Shown here piece by piece: positions 8,592-15,227 of a stretch of 52,503 nucleotides of DNA (the first letter of the stretch is position 1; the number at the start of each line of letters is the position of its first letter). Position numbers and translations under genes: made by a program. The notes below the pieces were generated by a model that did no database searches, was not told where the DNA came from, and worked only from the letters and a program-made list of their open reading frames with translations. Origin of the DNA: Rhodobacter flavimaris. GTDB lineage: Bacteria; Pseudomonadota; Alphaproteobacteria; Rhodobacterales; Rhodobacteraceae. The stretch spans positions 1 through 52,503 of the forward strand of contig NZ_JAJUOS010000017.1 of assembly GCF_021378075.1 (NCBI RefSeq), given 5' to 3'.

Positions 8592-8786
8592 TCACTCGCA
8601 GGCGACGCACGCCCGAACCTGAGCCTCTGCATGAGCCTGCAAGAGTTCGCGGTAATAGCGCTTGCGCGCCGTGCGCCAGCTGCGGACGGCGAGCGTGTCA
8701 GGATGCAGGCGGCCGATGGCAATGCGCAGCATTGCGAGCGGCGTGATCCCGGGAGAGACGCCGAGATTGAGGTAGGCCCGACTCAT
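8592..8786 (-). CDS. Small basic hypothetical protein (64 aa)
   Basis: A 64-residue protein starting MSRAYLNLGVSPG. It has arginine-rich helical stretches (VRSWRTARKRYYRELLQAHAEAQVR) and a terminal CVACE with two cysteines. The ATG at 8786 lies one base after the TGA of the upstream DUF6915 gene, which supports co-translation and fixes the start. No family assignment. Confidence 0.6.
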   Translation of the reverse strand: MSRAYLNLGVSPGITPLAMLRIAIGRLHPDTLAVRSWRTARKRYYRELLQAHAEAQVRACVACE

Positions 8787-8787
8787 G

Positions 8788-9165
8788 TCAGCGGACCTCT
8801 AGGACGGGTGGGGCAGCATGTGGGTCGACCAGTGCCTCGATCTTCTCCGTGCGGCCCATCCAAGGTTCTGGCCGGATCGCCTTGACCCAGTCGGTGAAGC
8901 TCGGAATGAAGCCAAGATCCTCACGGACGTGCTGCTCGCCCACCCATCGGGTCGGGATCACTCGGCCGGTGGAGAGGGTGATCGTCGGCCCGAAGATGGT
9001 CTCGGCGAGCCAGATTCCTGCCGAATGATGAAACATAGCTCTGTGCCGAAAATCCGCAGAATGGGCTTTTGAGGAGTCGAACCAGGAATGCACGGCGAGG
9101 TAATCCTCGACCGTGCCGCCCCATTTTTTCACCGAAGACAGGGCGTGGTGATATGGATGTGCCAT
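8788..9165 (-). CDS. DUF6915-like protein
   Basis: A 125-residue protein starting at the ATG at 9165 (MAHPYHHALSSVKKWGG). It contains several conserved-looking His and Trp residues (HSWFDSSKAH, RHRAMFHHSAGIWLAE) and the segment IPTRWVGEQHVREDLGFIPS. The pattern matches what I recall as DUF6915, a family of unknown function with a histidine cluster that could bind metal. The upstream extension in frame is low-complexity Ser/Thr/Ala and out of character, so I reject the longer start. It sits 10 bp after the DUF6878-like gene in the same operon. Confidence 0.7.
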   Translation of the reverse strand: MAHPYHHALSSVKKWGGTVEDYLAVHSWFDSSKAHSADFRHRAMFHHSAGIWLAETIFGPTITLSTGRVIPTRWVGEQHVREDLGFIPSFTDWVKAIRPEPWMGRTEKIEALVDPHAAPPVLEVR

Positions 9166-9175
9166 CGCCGCCTCC

Positions 9176-9667
9176 TCACAATTCATGGGTGTAGAGTTCG
9201 GACGAGGTGAAGCGCTCGTTGAACTCGAGGTGGATGGAGCGCGCGCTCGCGTCGAAGCAGAATTCGCCGTAAGCGCCGTCGTTGTTTTCCCAACCGCCAT
9301 GGGTATCAGAAAGGAAGTCGTAAGCCAGTTGCTCCACGACATCTTCGAGCGAAAGCTCCCGCATCTCGACCTCCGGGTCGTCCCAGGTCAATGCGGTATA
9401 GGCGATCTGGGTCTCGGGGAAAGCAACCTCGGTCTCGCCAGCGTAGGCACTGATGCTTTCAACCTGGCCGCTATCGCCATAGCCGTCGAAGCTCACGGTC
9501 ACATGGGTGATGCCCGCGGCAGACAGGCCATCGAAGAGGCGCTCCTTGTTGGCCGGAAGCAAAGCTGCGATCCGCGCGTCGCGCTCGGCCTGCCGGGCCA
9601 GCACGGCGGTGAAATCAATCCTGGACGGCGCCATCGGCGCGGCCAGAGTGGGTTCGATCATGGACAT
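9176..9667 (-). CDS. DUF6878-like protein
   Basis: A 163-residue acidic protein starting MSMIEPTLAAPMAP, with helices rich in Ala/Arg followed by the segment GITHVTVSFDGYGDSGQVE and a C-terminal region with GGWENNDGAYGEF. This matches my recollection of DUF6878, found on Rhodobacterales plasmids. The ATG at 9667 has GGAG 7 nt upstream. The same ribosome-site context (ATTCCGGAGTTTC) precedes the methylase/helicase gene, suggesting shared leader ancestry. An open frame continues upstream to 10387 but has the composition of a shadow of the next gene. Confidence 0.75.
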   Translation of the reverse strand: MSMIEPTLAAPMAPSRIDFTAVLARQAERDARIAALLPANKERLFDGLSAAGITHVTVSFDGYGDSGQVESISAYAGETEVAFPETQIAYTALTWDDPEVEMRELSLEDVVEQLAYDFLSDTHGGWENNDGAYGEFCFDASARSIHLEFNERFTSSELYTHEL

Positions 9668-9764
9668 TGGAAACTCCGGAATGGGGGAAAGGATCTGAAC
9701 CCCGGGGCTCTCTCTCGTCCCCATAGGCTCACATCCTCCCCTGCCCTTCTCTGACTCTTGGACG

Positions 9765-10283
9765 TCACGCCGCGATCTGCAGGGCGCGAGACGCGAAGAC
9801 GCGCCAGAGCGGATCGACAAGACGGGCATCGAGAAGATCGGCGTGGTGCCGCAGCCGTCGGGCGAGGTCGTATTCCTTACGCCCGGCCATTCGCATGGCT
9901 TGAGCGCGGGTCTGGCTGGCCTCGGACACGACGGCGCGGGCCTCAGCGGCGTTCGAGACCGGGTGGCACCATGCGACCCCGCCAGCATTGGTAGCCCCGG
10001 CCAGAACGAGGCGGCCCTCCCGATCGAGGATCGCCAGGATGCGCGACGCCTCTTCAGGATAGATATCTTCGGCGTGAACGATTGCCCCCTGCATGGCGTC
10101 GGCCAGCGTTGCAAACCGCTCCAGTACCTTGGGGTGTGCCTGCCCGGACATGAGAGCCGCGGGCACATGGCAAGCCGTCGTGAGTGCAAACGGCAAGTCT
10201 TGATCTGCAGAAACCGCCAGGAAGCTCGGCGGAAAACCGGCTTGCCGCGTTGAAATCTGAGCCTGGGAGGGAAGGTCGAACAT
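9765..10283 (-). CDS. Conserved hypothetical plasmid protein
   Basis: A protein of about 172 residues starting MFDLPSQAQIST. It is mostly alpha-helical in character with Ala/Arg-rich segments (RAVVSEASQTRAQAMRMAGRKEYDLARRLRHHADLLDARLVDPLW). There is no signal peptide, no membrane segment and no recognised domain. Two ATGs compete, 10289 and 10283; GGAGAT ends 1 nt before the first and about 7 nt before the second, so the second is preferred. A hairpin-bearing leader (about 10295-10316) precedes it, resembling those before the DUF932 and ParB-like genes. Confidence 0.7.
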   Translation of the reverse strand: MFDLPSQAQISTRQAGFPPSFLAVSADQDLPFALTTACHVPAALMSGQAHPKVLERFATLADAMQGAIVHAEDIYPEEASRILAILDREGRLVLAGATNAGGVAWCHPVSNAAEARAVVSEASQTRAQAMRMAGRKEYDLARRLRHHADLLDARLVDPLWRVFASRALQIAA

Positions 10284-10393
10284 GGGCATATCTCCGACGG
10301 TGCGGAGAGCCTCTCACCCCGCTTCAAACCATCAATGACCGAACCGCCGCCCTCGTCCTCGGAAGGGTGACGGCGGCAGGCTCGCAAGGCGCG

Positions 10394-10834
10394 TCAAAGC
10401 TTGCCCAGGGCCCGCAGGCTCAGTTCCGTCCCGGCGCCGACGATGATGTGGTCATGCAGCGTCAGGCCGAGAAACTTACACCCCTTCTGTATCTCCCCGG
10501 TCATGCTGAGATCGGCCTCCGACGGTGTCGGATCGCCCGACGGGTGGTTGTGGATCAGGATCAGAGCGCTGGCGTTCAGCATCAGAGCCCGTTTGATCAC
10601 CTCACGCGGATAGACCGGGACATGGTCGACCGTGCCGATCGACAAGAGCTCATCGGCGATGATGCGGTTCTTGCGGTCGAGATAGAGAACGTGGAACCGC
10701 TCGATCGGCCCGCGCACCGTCAGCGCACAATAGTCCATCAGCGCTTGCCAGCTGCCGATGACCGGGTTCTGGCTGAGGTAGCGGCCGAGGATGTCGCGGG
10801 CCTCGAGGATGACAGTTTGTTCCTGGGGGGTCAT
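10394..10834 (-). CDS. radC: RadC-like JAB-domain protein
   Basis: A 146-residue JAB/MPN metalloprotease-fold protein of the RadC family. The zinc motif is intact: HNHPSGDPTPSEAD (His95, His97, Asp108), with a glutamate upstream in the ADELLSIG segment. It lacks the N-terminal helix-hairpin-helix of chromosomal RadC, as is common for plasmid and phage versions. Despite the name, RadC has no proven repair activity; plasmid copies are often near anti-restriction and DUF932 genes, as here. Its start at 10834 is an ATG about 125 bp after the DUF932 stop. Confidence 0.85.
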   Translation of the reverse strand: MTPQEQTVILEARDILGRYLSQNPVIGSWQALMDYCALTVRGPIERFHVLYLDRKNRIIADELLSIGTVDHVPVYPREVIKRALMLNASALILIHNHPSGDPTPSEADLSMTGEIQKGCKFLGLTLHDHIIVGAGTELSLRALGKL

Positions 10835-10959
10835 GGGGGTCTCGCTGAATTGCGCACACCGAAGTCCCCTGCCCTCTCGGGGCGGGGCCAGTGGCGTGCA
10901 TGTGGAAGAGAAAAACGCGACCGCCGCGGGTGCAGGCGGTCGCTGTGCCGGGCTTCGCG

Positions 10960-12159
10960 TCAGCCGACCCGGTCGAGGAGCTTCTTGGCGCGCCCTTCCA
11001 TGTCGAGCCGCGCATCCTGCTGGGTCTTGTCGCGCGCAAGCCGGGTAATCCCTTGCACGAAATCGAAGATGCTCTCGGGTGGGCGGCCTTCCTCCATCAG
11101 CACCTTCTCGATGATCTTGCCGGATTCGGCTTTCGAGAAACCGCGCTTGCGCAGGAAATCCGCACGGTCTTCGTCGCTGCGCGCCACGACTTGCTGCCGT
11201 GCTGCCCTGATCCCATTCACGAATCCTTGCGGCGAGGAGTTGGCAAACCGCGTCAGCGCCGGGGCCGCCTCATGGGCGAAGCGGGAGGCGGCGTATTTCG
11301 AGTGGCGGATCTTGATCTCCTGGAAATCCTCGACGCCCCAAAGGTTGCGGTTCTGGCACACCGCCCGAAGGTAGAAGCTCGCCATGCCAAGGGTCTTCGC
11401 CCCCACCTCGGAGTTCCAGCAGTAAAATCCCCGGAAGTAGAGGTCGGGAGAGCCGTCCGCCAGCTTGCCCGCCTCGATCGGATTGCGATCGTCGACCAGA
11501 AACAGGAAGACGTCGCGGTCCGAGGCGTAGAGCGTGGTCGTGTCACGGCTGATCTCGACGTCGGGGTTATAGACCCCGGTCGACCAGTCAAGCACACCCG
11601 GCACCTTCCAGCGCGTGTCGCCGGTGCCATTGCCCGCAATGCGCTGCACCGCCTCGACAAGCTCGAAGTCATGGATGCGACCGTAGTCGGGACCGGTCAC
11701 GGCGCGCAGTTCGGTCCGGCCATCCTCCGTCTCGAAGGTCTTCACCTGCTCGGCGCGGTGGTTGGTCAAACCGTATTGCAGGTTGATCCCCGCCAGCGGC
11801 GCGGGCAACTGCCGCAGGTAGGAGGCCGGCGCGCCGACAATGCTCGCAAGCTGGCCGAAGGCCCAGTGCGTGGGCGCGACCGGCTCATGCGCTTTCGGAA
11901 GAACCAAGTGCAGCCGCTCTGCACTGTCGCGCGCAGCCTCGACACGGATGTCGGCGGTTTGCACCACCCGGCTGCGGCTGCGCTCAGAGCGACCCTTCAC
12001 ATTGGCCCAGAGATCGTCGAGCGACAGGTACCGCTCGTCATCGGGCCGGTTAAACCATTCGGACGACACCCGCCCGTTCCGCTCGCCCCGGCTCACATCC
12101 ACTTTCCAGCCACCGGCCCGCGCCGGCTGAACCGGATCCATAACTTCCACAACGCCCAT
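10960..12159 (-). CDS. DUF932 plasmid/phage-like protein
   Basis: A 399-residue DUF932 protein (phage/plasmid-related TIGR03299-like). Typical segments include SYLRQLPAPLAGINLQYGL, RAVTGPDYGRIHDFELVEAV, VFLFLVDDRNPIE and LYFRGFYCWNSEVGAKTLG, ending with a Lys/Arg-rich tail. The function is unknown; DUF932 genes are reliable markers of plasmid maintenance and transfer modules. The ATG at 12159 has GGGAGA about 7 nt upstream, and a hairpin-GGCGCC leader precedes it. The reverse transcriptase gene lies directly upstream in the same direction. Confidence 0.85.
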   Translation of the reverse strand: MGVVEVMDPVQPARAGGWKVDVSRGERNGRVSSEWFNRPDDERYLSLDDLWANVKGRSERSRSRVVQTADIRVEAARDSAERLHLVLPKAHEPVAPTHWAFGQLASIVGAPASYLRQLPAPLAGINLQYGLTNHRAEQVKTFETEDGRTELRAVTGPDYGRIHDFELVEAVQRIAGNGTGDTRWKVPGVLDWSTGVYNPDVEISRDTTTLYASDRDVFLFLVDDRNPIEAGKLADGSPDLYFRGFYCWNSEVGAKTLGMASFYLRAVCQNRNLWGVEDFQEIKIRHSKYAASRFAHEAAPALTRFANSSPQGFVNGIRAARQQVVARSDEDRADFLRKRGFSKAESGKIIEKVLMEEGRPPESIFDFVQGITRLARDKTQQDARLDMEGRAKKLLDRVG

Positions 12160-12177
12160 CGGCTATCTCCCGCGACA

Positions 12178-12198
12178 GGCGCCGGGAGCCACTCTCCC
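12178..12198 (-). promoter_or_regulatory. Leader hairpin plus GGCGCC before DUF932 gene
   Basis: On the minus strand a GGGAG/CTCCC stem with a 5-nt loop is followed directly by GGCGCC and then the ribosome-binding region of the DUF932 gene. The same order (stem, GGCGCC, GTCG, GGAGA) recurs at 19847-19867 before the ParB-like gene with a covarying stem. It may be a protein-binding or attenuator element shared by module genes. Confidence 0.4.
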
Positions 12199-12331
12199 AG
12201 CCCTCAACCCGTCACCGGGAAACCGGCACTCCTCTCACTCTCGGCGGCCGGCTCCGCCGCGTTAACTTCCGCGTCGATGTCAATGCACTATCGGGAAAAC
12301 GCAATCGGGTCCAACATGCGGAGGAGCAAGT

Positions 12332-13627
12332 CTATTTGATCTTCTTGAGTTCCTGGATCTCACGGAGCGCGGCACGTTCAAACCGCCTGATCTGCTGAGT
12401 GATCTTTTCGTCATCGCCGAATGCGGAGGCGCTGCGCCGCCCATAGGAAGAAAAGTTGCGTACGATCCGAACACCTTCGTCGTCACGCACCTTCAGGTGG
12501 GTGAAACGGCGATACAGGCGTTTGGTGTGTGCCTTAGTCGATTTTCCAGATGCGATGTTTCTCTCCGCGATCTTGCGGGTTCGGCGCATCGCCCTTCGCA
12601 TCTTTCGCCACTGCCGAGCGAGGGAGCTTTCTCGAATGGCTGGCCCCTCTTCGTGGAGCGAGAAGCCTAGGTATTGTGCTGCTTTTCCCGCTACGACGCC
12701 CGTACCCGTGAACTCGGTCCTTTCGGTCTTGTGGGGAGAGATATCCAGCTTCTCTGCCTTGATGAGATCCATGATTTTGGCTTCGGCTGCTGCGGCGTGA
12801 GCAGGGGCGCAGATCACCAAGATGTCGTCCGAATAGCGGCGATACAAAGCACCGATGCTGTCGCAGAAAGCGTGCGCTGCCGCGTCGAAATCAATCATGT
12901 ACAGGTTCGAAGCTGCTGCGCTGATGGGGGTGCCCTGAGGGATGCCTCGCCGATGCCCCTTTGCCAGTTCGGGGTTGGGGTGAAACTTGATGCCATTGGC
13001 CTTGAGCTCTTCGACACTGGCGATCCGGTCGCGGCTTTTCTCCTTGAGCCGGGAGGAGAACGTGGCGTTCGCCTTAAGCTCTTCCATATCAACATAGTGG
13101 AACGCGGTGATCGCCCGAAACACGCGCATCCAGTGTTCGGGCAGCGAGGTTACGCCCAGCACTGCCTTTAGGCGGCGTTTCAGGAGCGTGTGGTCAAGGT
13201 TGTCGAAGAAGCTGCTGACGTCGAACGCCAGTATCGTGACGGGGGCATGGGTCTTGGCAAACGCAAGCACTTCCGCCGAGAAATCGTAGTTACCACGCCC
13301 GAGTGCACGATAGGCCAAAACGCTATCGGAGAGGCCCGCGGCGTTATAATGGGCGTCCAGCAACTTATTCATCTCGCTGGCGTAGAACGAAAGTATACAG
13401 GCGTCCCGGTGCGATGCGTATTTGATCGGGCGGTCCTTCGAAGTGATCGTCCGCTTCCCTGTCTTCGGGCACTTCTTGTAGCGTTTCTCGGATTTCGTGT
13501 AGTGCAGGAGTGGGAGGAAGGAGTGCTTGAGCACGAAGTCCGGGTCCATTGCCTTGCCAGCGAACTTCTCGCCAACGGGAAGATCGAAATGGCGGTAGCC
13601 TCTAGACTTAAACCAATCGAGCGGCAT
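12332..13627 (-). CDS. drt2: DRT2-type (UG2) antiviral reverse transcriptase
   Basis: A 431-residue reverse transcriptase. The N terminus (MPLDWFKSRGYRHFD, then KHSFLPLLHY and RPIKYASHRDACI) matches what I know of the Drt2 group rather than retrons or group II intron RTs. Catalytic motifs are FDVSSFFDNLDH (about 135; first Asp), RRGIPQGTPIS (about 227) and YRRYSDDILVI (about 262, SDD instead of the common ADD), then a basic C-terminal thumb. No maturase or endonuclease domain is present. The start ATG at 13627 has AAGGAGG 4 nt upstream. DRT2 enzymes reverse-transcribe the structured RNA encoded just upstream into tandem-repeat cDNA that encodes the growth-arrest protein Neo during phage attack. 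It sits between DUF932 and ssb as cargo. Confidence 0.9.
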   Translation of the reverse strand: MPLDWFKSRGYRHFDLPVGEKFAGKAMDPDFVLKHSFLPLLHYTKSEKRYKKCPKTGKRTITSKDRPIKYASHRDACILSFYASEMNKLLDAHYNAAGLSDSVLAYRALGRGNYDFSAEVLAFAKTHAPVTILAFDVSSFFDNLDHTLLKRRLKAVLGVTSLPEHWMRVFRAITAFHYVDMEELKANATFSSRLKEKSRDRIASVEELKANGIKFHPNPELAKGHRRGIPQGTPISAAASNLYMIDFDAAAHAFCDSIGALYRRYSDDILVICAPAHAAAAEAKIMDLIKAEKLDISPHKTERTEFTGTGVVAGKAAQYLGFSLHEEGPAIRESSLARQWRKMRRAMRRTRKIAERNIASGKSTKAHTKRLYRRFTHLKVRDDEGVRIVRNFSSYGRRSASAFGDDEKITQQIRRFERAALREIQELKKIK

Positions 13628-13779
13628 TCAGCCTCCTTGTCGCAGAGTTCGGAGGACTGGCCCTGACCCTGGGCTCCGGTTTGTTAGGCCGGGCGTCCCC
13701 CGAACGCACGCCACCTTCTGTCAGCGTATACGTTCAGCGTCTCACTTCCGAACGCCTCGCAGACACGGGTCTCGAAACG

Positions 13780-13908
13780 CGAGGTGGTATAATGTAACCG
13801 TGGAGGTCCGAGCTATGCTCAGTGTCTCATTCAGTCTGGCTCTGGTCGCGGCGATGCTGTTCGGCATCGTGCTGCCAGGTCACCATAAAGAAGTTGACAA
13901 GTTCAACG
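13780..13908 (+). other. neo: Repeat unit of the never-ending neo gene (made by reverse transcription)
   Basis: A 129-nt unit (43 codons) that is open in one plus-strand frame (codons in phase with ATG 13815) while the other two frames contain TAA. It is bounded by the direct repeat AACG at 13776-13779 and 13905-13908, exactly 129 nt apart, so template jumping regenerates the unit in frame without any stop. Each repeat encodes GGAGGT (13802-13807), a 7-nt spacer and ATG (13815). The 43-residue repeat runs ARWYNVTVEVRA, then a hydrophobic segment MLSVSFSLALVAAMLFGIVL, then PGHHKEVDKFN. One membrane-like helix per repeat suggests a repetitive, membrane-seeking toxin; this is inferred. It is not a normal gene in the plasmid DNA. 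Confidence 0.8.
13788..13899 (+). promoter_or_regulatory. Split promoter assembled only at neo repeat junctions
   Basis: A consensus -10 box TATAAT (13788-13793) lies near the start of the unit and a consensus -35 box TTGACA (13894-13899) near its end, in the wrong order for use in the plasmid. In a head-to-tail concatemer joined at AACG they are separated by AGTTCAACGCGAGGTGG, exactly 17 bp. Transcription would start near 13800, just before the GGAGGT ribosome site. Confidence 0.8.
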
Positions 13909-14020
13909 GCCAAACCCGTGGGCCATTTCCCGCGGGCAATAACGATTTGGTGAGCGAGTGTCGGCAATTCAAGGTTGCGAAAAAACAATTTTGCCAATCA
14001 GCGTTGGTGTCAGCAGTTGG

Positions 14021-14046
14021 AAAACCCGGCAAGCTTCCCCGCCGGG
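14021..14046 (-). terminator. Rho-independent terminator of ssb
   Basis: On the minus strand CCCGGC and GCCGGG (14041-14046 and 14025-14030) form a 6-bp stem with a 10-nt loop followed by TTTT, 22 bp after the ssb stop. It separates ssb from the DRT2 RNA. Confidence 0.8.
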
Positions 14047-14068
14047 CCCGAGGGGGAGACCCCGTTCC

Positions 14069-14473
14069 TCAGAACGGGATCTCATCGTCGCGGTCGACCA
14101 GCTCGGGGTTTTCGTTCTCGGCCGACTTCGGGCGGCTCAGGAAGTCGACCTTCTCGGCGATGATTTCGCAGCCGTAGCGGTCGTTCCCCATGCTGTCGAT
14201 CCACTTGGTGTAGTGGATGCGACCGTGGACGAGGACCTTCATGCCCTTTTCGCAGTGCTCCGCGACCGTCTTGCCGAGACCGTTGAAGCAGGTGATGCGG
14301 TGCCATTCGGTGTCCATGACCCGGTAACCGTTCTCGTCGCGCATCACACGGCCTTCCGAGAGGCGGGGGCGCGAGGTGGCGAGGCTGAAGTTGGTGATCT
14401 TGGTGCCGCTCTGGGTGGTGCGGACTTCGGGGGTCTGACCGATGTTGCCGGCGAGGATGACGATGTTCTGCAT
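14069..14473 (-). CDS. ssb: Single-stranded DNA-binding protein
   Basis: A 134-residue SSB with an N-terminal OB-fold (MQNIVILAGNIGQTPEVRTT, then TEWHRITCFNGLGKTVAEH) and the acidic C-terminal tip DDEIPF that recruits partner proteins. It is shorter than chromosomal SSB because the Gly/Pro-rich linker is brief, as in many plasmid copies. It coats single-stranded plasmid DNA during replication or transfer. The start ATG at 14473 follows AGGAGCTTATC; the in-frame extension upstream is a proline/arginine-rich artefact. A GGGAC/GTCCC hairpin at 14500-14510 lies in its leader. Confidence 0.92.
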   Translation of the reverse strand: MQNIVILAGNIGQTPEVRTTQSGTKITNFSLATSRPRLSEGRVMRDENGYRVMDTEWHRITCFNGLGKTVAEHCEKGMKVLVHGRIHYTKWIDSMGNDRYGCEIIAEKVDFLSRPKSAENENPELVDRDDEIPF

Positions 14474-15227
14474 GATAAGCTCCTGTGTTTCCTGTCTTCG
14501 GGACCGTCCCTTCGACAAGACCCTGAAAAAGCCCGTCGGGTGACGCGTGCACGGTGGACGGAACGGACGCCGGACACCCCCAGAGGACCGGGGAGGAGCG
14601 GGCAGGACGCCAAAGGCGGCCAACACGGCCCGGACTGACGCGGGGTTGCGCGCAGGAGACCGAACGGGATTAGGGGATTGTCAGTCGAAGGGATGACCCA
14701 GGAGACAGAGAGATGCGGGGAGCTCATGCCGGACCATGTCCCCTTGCCAATAGGGATTGTTTGACCCAAAACCCAACACCCCACCAGCGGCGCAAATGTC
14801 GATCATCGGCTCTCGCCCCCCTGCCCTTCCCTGCAGGGAAATGCAGGGCCTTGCCGAGACAGGCTATCGATACCGGTATATTCAGGACACGAACCGCACC
14901 AACGGCTGATTTCGATCTCGGGACATTGTCGCCCAACGCTCTGCAGAAAATGCAAAAGGAAGTCGCCGGGGCATTCTCCACGGTCTTGGATTGGTGCATG
15001 GCGAAAGGTTGCACCAAGGCGGAAGCCATCGCCAAGGTATGGACTACTTCCTGGCCTAACTGATCGGGGAGAGTGGAAACCGCTTGTGCGCCGGTATCGT
15101 CGGATTTCCGGCTCCCTGAGCTCTTGGCGCCGACCTAGTCAGGTCACGGCCGAAAACTACGGCTATTCGTCGATGTGGCGGCGATAGATTGACGGCCGAC
15201 GACATGGCCGCGCGGAAAACGCCGGTT
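14474..15227. other. Mostly non-coding stretch with palindromes; possible gene remnant
   Basis: About 750 bp with no convincing gene. It contains palindromes TTCCCTGCAGGGAA (14827-14840) and ATACCGGTAT (14870-14879). A plus-strand frame ending at 15063 has a protein-like last 45 residues (LSPNALQKMQKEVAGAF, then KGCTKAEAIAKVW) but no ribosome site or plausible start, so it may be a decayed gene. It presumably holds the ssb promoter near its left side. Confidence 0.4.

Larger units (their letters stand above)
13640..13945 (-). ncRNA. DRT2 template RNA (boundaries approximate)
   Basis: This non-coding stretch lies between the ssb terminator and the reverse transcriptase, read in the RT's direction. 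It contains the 129-nt template (13780-13908) flanked by structures. At the 5' boundary are a GTTGA/TCAAC stem-loop (13893-13907) and GGCC/GGCC (13908-13924). At the 3' boundary is a bulged hairpin, stem 13779-13784 with 13755-13760 and inner AGAC/GTCT, whose single-stranded bulge holds the acceptor CGUU. A further GGCGT/ACGCC hairpin lies at 13692-13712. All minus-strand frames over the template contain stops. The length of about 300 nt agrees with the roughly 280-nt RNA known for Klebsiella DRT2. No convincing promoter was found, so the ends are inferred. Confidence 0.75.

Noticed and set aside
9668..10387. N-terminal extension of the DUF6878-like gene to 403 residues
   Set aside because: The extra 240 codons are a shadow of the gene at 9765-10283; the ATG at 9667 has its own ribosome site.
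12332..13627. Retron or group II intron reverse transcriptase
   Set aside because: No maturase/endonuclease domain, no intron boundary signals, and the upstream RNA has a jump-repeat layout rather than paired msr-msd repeats.
13788..13793. TATAAT as a normal plasmid promoter
   Set aside because: Nothing resembling TTGACA lies 15-19 bp upstream in the plasmid; the matching -35 box lies 100 bp downstream and is joined only in the concatemer.
13800..14177. Plus-strand 125-codon frame read as an ordinary gene
   Set aside because: Its second half is antisense to ssb and it lacks a -35 box in the plasmid. The first third makes sense only as the neo repeat unit of DRT2.
14713..15063. Plus-strand 116-codon frame as a functional gene
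   Set aside because: Only its last third looks protein-like and there is no plausible start or ribosome site; noted as a possible remnant.
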